DNA from: Samsonia erythrinae
GTDB taxonomy: Bacteria > Pseudomonadota > Gammaproteobacteria > Enterobacterales > Enterobacteriaceae
DNA: 64,000 nucleotides
Assembly: GCF_004342665.1 (NCBI RefSeq)
Contig: NZ_SMBY01000002.1
Coordinates: 1 to 64,000, forward strand
Direction: 5' to 3'
Positions within the stretch are counted from its first letter, which is position 1, and every line of letters begins with the position of its first letter. The notes beneath the pieces were generated by a model that saw only the letters and a list, made by a program, of their open reading frames with translations, was not told the DNA's origin and did no database searches. Below, piece after piece: positions 52,081 through 64,000 of the stretch. Both the position numbers and the translations under genes were made by a program.

Positions 52081-52485
52081 TTATTTGCGGGTCGGCGCCT
52101 CGCCGCGCAGCAGCCCGGACGCCCCGTCGGAATAATCGCGCGGCGGCATGTTTACCGGAGCCTGATCGTTATCCGCTTCGGATTCGGTCAGGCGATATTT
52201 AAATGGGTTATCCTGGCCGGGGATGTTCGGCAGCAGGCTATTGGAGCTTTTTGCCATGTGCTGATACAACTGACGGTAATCGTCCGCCATGTTGTCCAAC
52301 AGCTCCGCACTGCGGGCGAAGTGTCCAACCAGTTCCTGACGATACCCTTCTAACTCGGTTTTGCTCTTCTCCAGCTCGTTTTGCAATACCTGTTGTTGCC
52401 GCAGTTTACGGTTGCCAAAACGCATGGCTACGGCACCAATAATAATACCGACAACTAAACCTATCAGCGCATACTCCCAAGTCAT
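52081..52485 (-). CDS. zapG: ZapG (YhcB), envelope and division-linked membrane protein
   Basis: A small inner-membrane protein of the DUF1043 family, 134 residues, with an N-terminal membrane segment (about 4-20), a coiled coil (about 25-75) and a disordered tail. Loss in E. coli disturbs cell shape, envelope synthesis and division. It is divergent from zapE. Confidence 0.93.
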   Translation of the reverse strand: MTWEYALIGLVVGIIIGAVAMRFGNRKLRQQQVLQNELEKSKTELEGYRQELVGHFARSAELLDNMADDYRQLYQHMAKSSNSLLPNIPGQDNPFKYRLTESEADNDQAPVNMPPRDYSDGASGLLRGEAPTRK

Positions 52486-52700
52486 AATCGCTCCTCTTTT
52501 GACGTCGTTGTCCCGTCGGGTTTTTCACTTAATAATAGTCACTATAACCGTTAACCTTGTCTGAGTGGAATCCTGATGCACAATGACATCGGAGAATGTT
52601 GACTCACCGCAGATATCAAGGTAGTTAACTGCGACGATTGCGGCTGAAATCGTCGGCAACGCACGGTAAAACACGACTAACTTTTTTCTCAGGGATCGCG

Positions 52701-53849
52701 ATGGCTACTTCACCGACAACACGGCAGCAAACAACACCCTTGGCGCTTTACCAGCAGGCGCTTTCCGCCGGTGAATATCAGCCGGATGAGGTGCAGCGGC
52801 AAACCGTTGTGCGTCTGGAAGCGATACATCAGGCGCTATGCGAGCGTGCCGCTGTTGATGCCGGTATCTCTGGCCGCATAGGAAAATGGCGTCACTGGCT
52901 AGGGCGGCGTGATAAACGCGAGTCTGTGCCGGTTAAAGGGTTGTACATGTGGGGCGGCGTCGGGCGCGGTAAGACCTGGCTGATGGATATGTTTTTTCAC
53001 AGCCTGCCTGCAGAACGCAAGATGCGCCTGCACTTCCACCGTTTTATGCTGCGCGTGCATGAAGAACTGAATCAGTTACAAGGGCAGGAGAATCCGCTGG
53101 AGAAAGTGGCGGACGGTTTCAAGGCGGAAACCGACGTGCTGTGTTTCGATGAATTCTTCGTCTCTGACATTACCGATGCGATGCTGCTGGCTGAACTGCT
53201 GCGAGCGTTGTTTGCCCGTGGCATTGCGCTGGTGGCGACATCGAATATTCCGCCGGACGATCTCTACCGCAATGGATTACAACGTGCGCGTTTTCTCCCG
53301 GCGATTGCGCTGATTAAGCAGCACTGCGAAGTACGCAATGTTGATGCGGGCATCGATTATCGCCTGCGTACGCTGACACAGGCGCACCTGTATCTTTCGC
53401 CGTTGAATGGCGAGACGGAGGCCGCGATGCAGCAGATGTTTACCCGCCTGACCGGGAAACCGTGGCAGACGCCGGGGCCGGTGTTGGAAATCAATCATCG
53501 CCCGCTAGCGACACTCGCCGCGAGCGACGGCGTGCTGGCGGTCGATTTCCACACGCTGTGTACTGAAGCGCGCAGCCAGAATGATTACATCGCACTTTCG
53601 CGTCTCTATCACACGGTACTGTTGCACAATGTGACGGTAATGGAAACGAAGGAAGAAAACACGGCTCGCCGTTTTCTGGCGCTGGTGGATGAATGCTATG
53701 AGCGCCGTATTAAACTGATTATCTCAGCGCAGGCATCCATGTTTGAGATCTATCAGGGAGATCATCTGAAATTTGAATATCAGCGCTGTTTATCCCGTTT
53801 ACAGGAAATGCAAAGTGAAGAGTACCTGCGTCAGCCGCATTTGGCATAA
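52701..53849 (+). CDS. zapE: ZapE, division-associated ATPase
   Basis: ZapE is an AAA-like ATPase (AFG1 family) that acts on Z-ring stability in E. coli, and its mitochondrial relatives act in protein quality control. The 382 residues have Walker A GGVGRGKT (85-92) and Walker B VLCFDEFFVSD. The ATG at 52701 follows CAGGGAT; an upstream in-frame start adds 21 unconserved residues. Confidence 0.95.
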   Translation: MATSPTTRQQTTPLALYQQALSAGEYQPDEVQRQTVVRLEAIHQALCERAAVDAGISGRIGKWRHWLGRRDKRESVPVKGLYMWGGVGRGKTWLMDMFFHSLPAERKMRLHFHRFMLRVHEELNQLQGQENPLEKVADGFKAETDVLCFDEFFVSDITDAMLLAELLRALFARGIALVATSNIPPDDLYRNGLQRARFLPAIALIKQHCEVRNVDAGIDYRLRTLTQAHLYLSPLNGETEAAMQQMFTRLTGKPWQTPGPVLEINHRPLATLAASDGVLAVDFHTLCTEARSQNDYIALSRLYHTVLLHNVTVMETKEENTARRFLALVDECYERRIKLIISAQASMFEIYQGDHLKFEYQRCLSRLQEMQSEEYLRQPHLA

Positions 53850-53891
53850 CGCAGGCCGCGGCCTTTCATGATTATTTTCGCGTGAAAAAGG

Positions 53892-54516
<625 letters not shown>

Positions 54517-54528
54517 TCGGGATTATAG

Positions 54529-54924
<396 letters not shown>

Positions 54925-54957
54925 TTTCTTGCTGCATTGCAGCGAGAACGAGACGAG

Positions 54958-54985
54958 AAACCCGGTGCTGGTCACCGGGTTTTTT
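54958..54985 (+). terminator. rplM-rpsI terminator
   Basis: An 8-bp stem ACCCGGTG/CACCGGGT with a 5-base loop, preceded by A residues and followed by TTTTTT, 35 bases after the rpsI stop. Confidence 0.92.
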
Positions 54986-55249
54986 ATGTCTGAAAATAAT
55001 TTCCTCGAAATATACGCTTTACTTTCCATATGTTAGCGATGAATTTGCGCTTATCCCCCCACAAAACGAACAAAATCTGATAAACTGTTCGCCGGTTTCC
55101 TGCCTGTGCGCCCGCTATCGTCGCAGTTTAAAACGACGGATTTTGTCAGGCGATGTTGATACATCGGCGAGCAAAATTCCGAATAGCAGTTTGCAGGTTA
55201 TTGACTGCTCGGTTATTCGCCATATTTCTCGATAAACTTGGAGGTTTTC
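54986..55249 (+). promoter_or_regulatory. sspA upstream region
   Basis: The remainder of this 325-bp gap must hold the sspAB promoter. GATAAACT near 55078 is a possible -10 without a good -35. A GGAGG ribosome binding site lies at its right end before the sspA ATG. Confidence 0.45.
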
Positions 55250-55891
55250 ATGGCTGTCGCTGCCAACAAACGTTCGGTAATGACGCTGTTTTCTGGTCCG
55301 TCCGACATTTTTAGCCATCAGGTCCGCATCGTATTGGCGGAGAAAGGTGTGAGTGTCGAGATTGAGCAGGTAGACATGGATAATCTGCCTCAGGATCTTA
55401 TTGACCTCAATCCTTACGGTTCCGTGCCGACGTTGGTCGATCGTGAACTGACGCTCTATGAATCCCGTATTATCATGGAGTATCTGGATGAACGTTTTCC
55501 TCACCCACCCTTAATGCCCGTCTATCCGGTGGCGCGCGGCAATAGTCGCCTGATGATGCACCGTATCGAGAGCGACTGGTATTCTCTGCTGAAAAAAATC
55601 ACGCATGGCAGCGATCAGGAAGCGGATGCGGCGCGCAAGCAACTGCGTGAAGAGCTGTTGGCAATTGCCCCGGTGTTCAATGAAGCGCCTTATTTCATGA
55701 GCGAAGAGTTCAGCCTTGTGGATTGTTATCTGGCTCCGTTGCTGTGGCGTTTGCCGCAGTTAGGGATTGAGCTTAGCGGATCGGGCGCGAAAGAGCTGAA
55801 AGGCTATATGACACGCGTCTTCGAGCGTGATGCGTTCCTGGCTTCCCTGACGGAAGTGGAACGTGAAATGCGTTTGCAAACCCGAGGTTAA
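55250..55891 (+). CDS. sspA: Stringent starvation protein A
   Basis: SspA binds the sigma-70 RNA polymerase holoenzyme and supports acid tolerance, stationary-phase survival and phage P1 late transcription. The 213 residues have a glutathione S-transferase fold but no catalytic residue, and the conserved FPHPPLMPVYPVARG surface (about 83-97). The start at 55250 follows GGAGGT. Confidence 0.97.
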   Translation: MAVAANKRSVMTLFSGPSDIFSHQVRIVLAEKGVSVEIEQVDMDNLPQDLIDLNPYGSVPTLVDRELTLYESRIIMEYLDERFPHPPLMPVYPVARGNSRLMMHRIESDWYSLLKKITHGSDQEADAARKQLREELLAIAPVFNEAPYFMSEEFSLVDCYLAPLLWRLPQLGIELSGSGAKELKGYMTRVFERDAFLASLTEVEREMRLQTRG

Positions 55892-55896
55892 ACTGT

Positions 55897-56403
55897 ATGG
55901 CGTTGTCTCAACTGTCTCCTCGTCGTCCGTATCTGTTACGGGCTTTTTATGATTGGTTGCTGGATAACCAATTAACGCCTCATCTGGTGGTTGATGTGAC
56001 GCTGCCGGGTGTTATGGTGCCGATGGAGTTCGCCCGTGACGGCCAGATTGTGCTGAATATCGCACCGCGCGCCGTTGGCGGCCTTGAGTTAGCTGATGAC
56101 AGCGTTCGTTTCAATGCCCGTTTTGGCGGCGTGCCGCGCCAGGTTTATGTGCCGATGGCGGCGGTCATCGCGATTTACGCACGAGAGAACGGGGCGGGGA
56201 CGATGTTTGAACCTGAGCCCGCTTACGAATCCACGGGTGAGTCTGAAGATGTTCAGGAAGAAGCGTCTTCTTCAGGCGCAGTGATATCGATTGTTGAAAG
56301 TCCGCTTGATTCAGCATCTCTACAAGAGGGCTCCGGCCCTGATAACGAGCCGCCGCAGCCGCCTAAAGGCGGTGGCAGACCGTCGCTACGGGTCGTTAAA
56401 TAA
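55897..56403 (+). CDS. sspB: SspB, ClpXP specificity adaptor
   Basis: SspB binds ssrA-tagged proteins and hands them to ClpXP. The 168 residues comprise the ssrA-binding domain (about 1-110), an acidic flexible linker, and the C-terminal ClpX-docking tail RPSLRVVK. It starts 5 bp after sspA. Confidence 0.97.
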   Translation: MALSQLSPRRPYLLRAFYDWLLDNQLTPHLVVDVTLPGVMVPMEFARDGQIVLNIAPRAVGGLELADDSVRFNARFGGVPRQVYVPMAAVIAIYARENGAGTMFEPEPAYESTGESEDVQEEASSSGAVISIVESPLDSASLQEGSGPDNEPPQPPKGGGRPSLRVVK

Positions 56404-56414
56404 TCCGTTCCTGA

Positions 56415-56438
56415 GGGCACCGTTGCGGTGCCCTTTTA
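56415..56438 (+). terminator. sspAB terminator
   Basis: An 8-bp stem GGGCACCG/CGGTGCCC with a 3-base loop followed by TTTTACTT, just after the sspB stop and facing the budC end. Confidence 0.85.
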
Positions 56439-56480
56439 CTTCGTGTCATTAACTGAATGTATTGTTAATTGGACATATTG

Positions 56481-57620
<1,140 letters not shown>

Positions 57621-57623
57621 ATG

Positions 57624-58037
57624 ATGCATCAAGGTCGTTGTTTATGTGGCGGCGTGACGATTTCTACGACGGAACCTGTCCGGGATGTGACCGCCTGCCA
57701 CTGCGGAATGTGCCAGACATGGGGCGGCGGGCCATTGATGGCGGTTGAATGCAAGGGGGCGGCGATCGCGATAGACGGCGAGGAAAACATCGTGCGCTGG
57801 CAATCATCGGCGTGGGCAGAACGGGCGTTTTGTCGCGTTTGCGGAACACACCTGTTTTATCGGCTGCGCGACTCGGACATCTATGAAATTCCCGCAGGTT
57901 TTTTCTCAGATGAGGCCAATAAGAGGCTGGTATCGCAAATTTATATTGATAATAAACCGGGCTACTACTCGTTTGCCGAACAGACGCCGATGCTGACGGA
58001 ACAGGATATTATCGCGCTGTATTCCAGTAAAACGTGA
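57624..58037 (+). CDS. GFA family zinc-binding protein
   Basis: A small protein of the glutathione-dependent formaldehyde-activating (GFA/CENP-V) family, 137 residues. The zinc ligands are visible as C6-x-C8, C25-x-C27-xx-C30 and C70-xx-C73. Despite the family name, most members have no proven enzymatic role, and the specific function here is unknown. Two ATG codons are adjacent; 57624 gives better spacing to GGGAGGGG. Confidence 0.88.
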   Translation: MHQGRCLCGGVTISTTEPVRDVTACHCGMCQTWGGGPLMAVECKGAAIAIDGEENIVRWQSSAWAERAFCRVCGTHLFYRLRDSDIYEIPAGFFSDEANKRLVSQIYIDNKPGYYSFAEQTPMLTEQDIIALYSSKT

Positions 58038-58039
58038 AA

Positions 58040-58066
58040 AAGAAAAGGGCAGCCGACGCTGCCCTT
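58040..58066 (-). terminator. gltBD terminator
   Basis: A perfect 9-bp stem AAGGGCAGC/GCTGCCCTT with a 4-base loop is followed by TTCTTTTT on the minus strand. It lies seven bases beyond the gltD stop and also serves the convergent GFA-family gene. Confidence 0.9.
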
Positions 58067-58072
58067 AAGCTT

Positions 58073-59500
<1,428 letters not shown>

Positions 59501-62500
59501 TTACTGCGCCTGAACCCGCAGCTCGGCTGCGGAACGACTACGGTGACCCAACAACGCCTTCACATCACTTGACTTCGGTTTCACCAGAGCAAATTTGGCT
59601 GCCCAGACCGGCCAATTAGCGAGGATCTCTTCTCCGCGGTGTGAACCGGTATGCTGCACATGTTCGGTGATCAGGCCGCGCAGATGCTCTTCATGAATAG
59701 CCAGATCTTCCACATCCAGCACTTCCACCAGTTCCGGGTTGACGCGTTTGCGGAATTCGCCGTCTTCATCCAGTACATAGGCGAAGCCGCCGGTCATGCC
59801 TGCGCCGAAGTTCACGCCGGTGCGCCCCAGCACGCAGACGATACCGCCCGTCATGTATTCACAGCCGTTATCGCCGATGCCTTCCACCACGGTGATGCAG
59901 CCGGAGTTGCGTACCGCGAAGCGTTCGCCCGCGCGGCCTGCGGCAAACAGCTTACCGCCGGTGGCGCCGTAGAGACAGGTGTTGCCGATGATGCTGGCCT
60001 CAAAGCTACGGAAAGCGGAGCCCACCGGAGGCCGTACGGAGATGCAACCGCCTGCCATCCCCTTGCCCACATAGTCGTTGGCATCGCCTGTGAGGGTGAG
60101 TTCAACGCCGCCTGCGTTCCAGACGCCAAAGCTTTGCCCCGCCGTACCGGTGAAGTAGACTTTGATCGGATCGCCAGCCAGCCCCTGATCGCCGTGTTTC
60201 TCCGCAATGGCGCCGGACAGCGTCGCGCCGACGGAACGGTCAGTGTTACGGATATCGAAGTAGAGCGCCTTGCTTTGTTTGGCATCCACATGCGGCTGTG
60301 CCTGCGCCAGTAACGCTTTGTTGAGCAGGCCCTTGTCGAACGACGGATTGCCTTCTGTGCAGTACAGCGCTTTACCCGGCTGAGGCTGGGCCGCGTGCAG
60401 TAACGGCGACAGATCCAGCTTGTGCTGTTTGGCGCTGATGCCGTCCAGTTCAACCAGCAAGTCGGTGCGGCCAATCAGATCCACCAGACGGCTGACGCCC
60501 AGTTCCGCCATCAGCAGGCGAGTTTCATGGGCGATGAACTGGAAGTAGTTAGCCACGCGCTCAGGCAGACCGTGGTAGTGATCGCGGCGCAGTTTTTCGT
60601 CCTGCGTCGCTACGCCCGTCGCACAGTTATTCAGGTGGCAGATGCGCAGATACTTACAGCCCAGCGCGACCATCGGGCCGGTGCCGAAACCGAAGCTTTC
60701 CGCCCCCAGAATTGCCGCTTTGACGATATCCACACCGGTTTTCAGGCCGCCATCCACCTGAAGGCGGATTTTGTGACGCAGACCGTTGGAGACCAGCGCC
60801 TGCTGTGTTTCCACCAGACCCAGCTCCCACGGGCAGCCCGCGTACTTCACCGAGGTTAGCGGGCTGGCGCCGGTGCCGCCGTCATAACCGGCGATAGTGA
60901 TCAAATCCGCATAGGCTTTGGCTACGCCGGTCGCGATAGTCCCGACGCCCGGTTCGGACACCAGTTTGACCGAAATCATGGCTTTCGGGTTAACCTGCTT
61001 GAGGTCAAAAATTAACTGCGCCAAATCTTCGATAGAGTAAATATCGTGATGCGGCGGTGGTGAAATCAGCGTCACGCCCGGTACGGAATAACGCAGACGG
61101 GCAATATACGGCGTGACTTTATCACCCGGTAGCTGCCCCCCTTCGCCCGGCTTCGCGCCCTGCGCCACTTTAATCTGAATCACATCGGCATTGACCAGAT
61201 AGGCCGGCGTCACGCCAAAGCGACCGGAAGCAACCTGCTTGATGCGGGACACTTTATTGGTGCCGTAACGCGCCGGATCTTCGCCGCCTTCGCCGGAGTT
61301 GGAAAAGCCGCCCAGTCCGTTCATCGCTTCTGCCAGCGATTCATGGGCTTCGGGGCTGAGCGCGCCGATAGACATGGCCGCAGTATCGAAACGTTTGAAC
61401 ATTTCCGTCGCGGGTTCAACGCTGTCGAGCGCGATGGCTGCGCCTTCCTGCGGTTTCAGCACCAGCAGATCGCGTAATGTCGCCGCCGGACGCTCGTTAA
61501 CCAGTTTGGCGTATTTTTCATAATCGCTGTACTCCCCGGTTTTCACCGCCGTTTGCAGCGTCGTGACGACATCCGGGTTGTAGGCATGGTATTCACCGCC
61601 GTGAACAAACTTCAGCAACCCGCCCTGTTCCAGCGTTTTACGCTTCAGCCAGGCGCGTTTGGACAGGTTGAGCAAGTCCTGTTCAAAGTCGCTGTAGTTG
61701 GCGCCGCCGATGCGGCTAACCACCCCCTGAAAACACTGGGTCGAGACGTCTTTGTGCAGGCCGACGGCCTCGAACAGTTTGGAACAGCGATAAGACGCCA
61801 CAGTTGAAATGCCCATTTTGGACATGATCTTATACAGACCTTTGTTGATGCCGTTACGGTAATTCAGCATCACGGCACGATAAGGTTTGTCGATGGTGTG
61901 GTTATCCACCATGCGCGCCAGCGTTTCGTAGGCGAGGTAAGGGTAGATCGCCGTCGCACCGAAGCCCAGCAGCACGGCAAAGTGATGTGGGTCGCGCGCG
62001 CTGGCAGTTTCGACAATGATGTTGGCATCACAGCGCAGGCTTTTTTCGACCAGACGGCGCTGAACGGCGCCCACGGCCATGGGCGCAGGGACGGGCAAGC
62101 GAGATTCACTAATGCCGCGGTCAGAGAGCACCAGCAGCACGGCGCCGTCTCGGACTTTGCTTTCCGCTTCGTCGCACAGTTTTTCGATCGTCTGTTGCAG
62201 CGACTGCTTAGACGGATCAAACGTCAGATCCAACGTGTCGGCGCGATAGTGCAGCTCATCCTGAGACGTCAGTTGGGTGAAGTCGGAGTAAAGCAGAATC
62301 GGCGATTTAAAGCTCAGACGGTGCGCCTGGCCTTCCGCTTCACAGAAGACGTTCATTTCACGACCAATGCTGGTCGCCAGCGACATCACATGGGCTTCAC
62401 GCAGCGGATCGATCGGCGGGTTGGTCACCTGCGCGAACTGCTGACGGAAGTAGTCATAAATAATACGCGGACGGCTCGACAGCACGGCGAATGGCGTGTC

Positions 62501-63961
62501 GTCGCCCATCGATCCCGTGGCTTCCTGGCCGTTTTCGCCCAGTACGCGGAGGACCTGATCCAACTCTTCGCTGCTGTAGCCGAACTGCTTCTGGTAAGTC
62601 TCCAGCAGATCGTCAGCAAATTCACGACTGCCGACGCGATCGTCCGGCAGCTCTTCAAACGGCACCAGACGCTTAACGTTTTTCTCCATCCACTCTTTAT
62701 ACGGATGGCGGCTTTTCAGATCGTTATCGGTTTCCGCCGAGTGCAGAATACGACCGCTGCGGGTGTCGATCACCATCAGCTCGCCGGGGCCCACGCGGCC
62801 TTTTTCCACCACTTCATCGGGCTGGTAATCCCAGATGCCGACTTCAGACGCGCAGGTGATCAGTTTGTCTTTGGTGATGACATAGCGTGCCGGACGCAGG
62901 CCGTTACGATCCAGGTTACAGGCGGCATAGCGCCCGTCGGACATGACGATGCCGGCCGGGCCGTCCCAGGGTTCCATGTGCATGGAGTTAAAGTCGAAGA
63001 AGGCGCGCAGTTCAGGATCCATATCCGGGTTGTTCTGCCACGCTGGCGGAACCAGCAGACGCATGGCGCGAACAATATCCATCCCGCCGCTGAGGAACAG
63101 TTCCAGCATATTATCCAGCGAACTGGAGTCGGAGCCGGTTTCGTTGACGAACGGCGCGGCATCCTGCAAATCCGGGATGAGCGGCGTTTTGAATTTATAG
63201 GCGCGCGCCCGTGCCCATTGGCGGTTACCGGCGATGGTGTTGATCTCGCCGTTGTGCGCCAGATAGCGAAACGGCTGCGCCAGCGGCCAGCGTGGCACCG
63301 TGTTGGTTGAGAAGCGCTGATGGAACAGGCAGATCGAAGATTCCAGACGCAGATCGGCCAGATCGAGGTAGAAGCGCGGCAGATCCGCCGGCATGCACAA
63401 ACCTTTGTAGATCGTGACCAGATTGGAGAAGCTGCAAACGTAGAATTCTTTGTCTTCGATACGTTTTTCGATACGGCGACGCGCCATAAACAGGCGGCGT
63501 TCCATATCACGTTGACGCCAGCCGGCCGGGGCGTTAACGAAAATTTGCTCAATGCGCGGCATGGACGACAGGGCAATTTCACCGAGTACATCCGGATTGG
63601 TCGGCACTTCACGCCAGCCCAGTACGGACAGCGTCTCGTTCTGCAACTCTTCTTCGACAATCCGACGCGTGGCGCGCGCCAGATCTTCGTCCTGATTGAG
63701 AAACATCATGCCGACGGCGTAGTTTTTGGCTAAACGCCAGCCGCGCTCTTCCGCCACCAGACGAAAGAAACGATCGGGCTTCTGAAGTAATAAACCGCAA
63801 CCGTCGCCAGTCTTGCCGTCAGCAAGGATTGCGCCACGGTGCTGCATACGTGCGAGCGCGTGAATTGCGGTACGCACGACTTTGTGGCTCGGTTCGCCTT
63901 CTATATGGGCGATTAACCCGAAACCACAGTTATCTCTCTCTTGGGATGCATCGTACAACAT
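59501..63961 (-). CDS. gltB: Glutamate synthase large subunit
   Basis: GltB converts glutamine and 2-oxoglutarate to two glutamates, and with glutamine synthetase forms the main ammonia assimilation route. The 1486 residues have a short propeptide and the N-terminal nucleophile Cys12 (DNCGFGLIAH), the central and FMN-binding synthase domains, the 3Fe-4S cysteines in CKYLRICHLNNC, and a C-terminal beta-helix. The ATG at 63961 follows GGGGAGG by nine bases; a GTG 12 codons earlier has no such site. Only 39 bases of leader are in the window. Confidence 0.98.
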   Translation of the reverse strand: MLYDASQERDNCGFGLIAHIEGEPSHKVVRTAIHALARMQHRGAILADGKTGDGCGLLLQKPDRFFRLVAEERGWRLAKNYAVGMMFLNQDEDLARATRRIVEEELQNETLSVLGWREVPTNPDVLGEIALSSMPRIEQIFVNAPAGWRQRDMERRLFMARRRIEKRIEDKEFYVCSFSNLVTIYKGLCMPADLPRFYLDLADLRLESSICLFHQRFSTNTVPRWPLAQPFRYLAHNGEINTIAGNRQWARARAYKFKTPLIPDLQDAAPFVNETGSDSSSLDNMLELFLSGGMDIVRAMRLLVPPAWQNNPDMDPELRAFFDFNSMHMEPWDGPAGIVMSDGRYAACNLDRNGLRPARYVITKDKLITCASEVGIWDYQPDEVVEKGRVGPGELMVIDTRSGRILHSAETDNDLKSRHPYKEWMEKNVKRLVPFEELPDDRVGSREFADDLLETYQKQFGYSSEELDQVLRVLGENGQEATGSMGDDTPFAVLSSRPRIIYDYFRQQFAQVTNPPIDPLREAHVMSLATSIGREMNVFCEAEGQAHRLSFKSPILLYSDFTQLTSQDELHYRADTLDLTFDPSKQSLQQTIEKLCDEAESKVRDGAVLLVLSDRGISESRLPVPAPMAVGAVQRRLVEKSLRCDANIIVETASARDPHHFAVLLGFGATAIYPYLAYETLARMVDNHTIDKPYRAVMLNYRNGINKGLYKIMSKMGISTVASYRCSKLFEAVGLHKDVSTQCFQGVVSRIGGANYSDFEQDLLNLSKRAWLKRKTLEQGGLLKFVHGGEYHAYNPDVVTTLQTAVKTGEYSDYEKYAKLVNERPAATLRDLLVLKPQEGAAIALDSVEPATEMFKRFDTAAMSIGALSPEAHESLAEAMNGLGGFSNSGEGGEDPARYGTNKVSRIKQVASGRFGVTPAYLVNADVIQIKVAQGAKPGEGGQLPGDKVTPYIARLRYSVPGVTLISPPPHHDIYSIEDLAQLIFDLKQVNPKAMISVKLVSEPGVGTIATGVAKAYADLITIAGYDGGTGASPLTSVKYAGCPWELGLVETQQALVSNGLRHKIRLQVDGGLKTGVDIVKAAILGAESFGFGTGPMVALGCKYLRICHLNNCATGVATQDEKLRRDHYHGLPERVANYFQFIAHETRLLMAELGVSRLVDLIGRTDLLVELDGISAKQHKLDLSPLLHAAQPQPGKALYCTEGNPSFDKGLLNKALLAQAQPHVDAKQSKALYFDIRNTDRSVGATLSGAIAEKHGDQGLAGDPIKVYFTGTAGQSFGVWNAGGVELTLTGDANDYVGKGMAGGCISVRPPVGSAFRSFEASIIGNTCLYGATGGKLFAAGRAGERFAVRNSGCITVVEGIGDNGCEYMTGGIVCVLGRTGVNFGAGMTGGFAYVLDEDGEFRKRVNPELVEVLDVEDLAIHEEHLRGLITEHVQHTGSHRGEEILANWPVWAAKFALVKPKSSDVKALLGHRSRSAAELRVQAQ

Positions 63962-64000
63962 ATTCGTGAACCTCCCCAGGCTCTGTGTGACTCTCACAAC

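Noticed and set aside
61898-63310. 470-codon plus-strand ORF opposite gltB
   Set aside because: It lies fully antisense to a highly conserved gene; the composition mirrors the gltB codons and there is no ribosome binding site or domain.

Overview
The window reads as an enterobacterial chromosome core. Protein sequences and gene order follow Escherichia coli almost gene for gene (dusB-fis, prmA-panF-yhdT, accBC, mreBCD-maf-rng-yhdP-tldD, aaeRXAB, the rpoN and lpt operon, mla-murA, degS/degQ, rplM-rpsI-sspAB, gltBD). The differences are local: rnk sits beside ptsO, tldE and tldD lie 7 kb apart, aroQ leads accBC, and budC lies next to sspB. Together these suggest a soft-rot relative such as Pectobacterium or Dickeya (Pectobacteriaceae). 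That placement is inference. No phage, insertion sequence, CRISPR array, tRNA or broken gene was seen.

Layout. 1-131: 3' end of a 5S rRNA and its terminator. 331-4327 (minus): a cystine-type ABC permease and binding protein without an ATPase gene, a 656-bp gap, then a PEP mutase/isocitrate lyase-family gene overlapping ada. 4568-14250 (minus): fis, dusB, prmA, panF, yhdT, accC, accB, aroQ, msrQ, msrP, acuI. 14408-26776 (plus): csrD, a possible 33-codon ORF, mreB, mreC, mreD, maf, rng, yhdP, tldD. 26816-32912: aaeR opposite aaeXAB, then a gabD-type dehydrogenase. 32988-35615: darP and tldE divergent, then rnk. 35766-43853 (minus): yrbG-kdsD-kdsC-lptCAB-rpoN-hpf-ptsN-rapZ-ptsO. 44215-49052 (plus): mlaFEDCB, ibaG, murA. 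49151-52485 (minus): degS, degQ, zapG. 52701-56403 (plus): zapE, rplM, rpsI, sspA, sspB. 56481-63961: budC, a GFA-family gene, gltD and gltB.

Functionally the window is dominated by envelope building and care: the rod complex MreBCD, KDO and LPS export (KdsD/KdsC/LptCAB), phospholipid traffic (Mla, YhdP), MurA, and periplasmic quality control (DegS, DegQ, MsrPQ). Around these lie global regulators (Fis, CsrD, RpoN, PtsN/PtsO, RapZ, Rnk, SspA/B, Hpf), the entry step of fatty acid synthesis, and glutamate synthase.

Most genes are ordinary and well recognised. The points worth a second look are small: a well-initiated short ORF in front of mreB, a terminator-like hairpin inside the predicted rnk leader, a near-consensus CRP site beside aaeR, perfect dyads upstream of the cystine-type binding protein, and the coupled PEP mutase-like/ada pair. 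I found no convincing undescribed multi-gene system.
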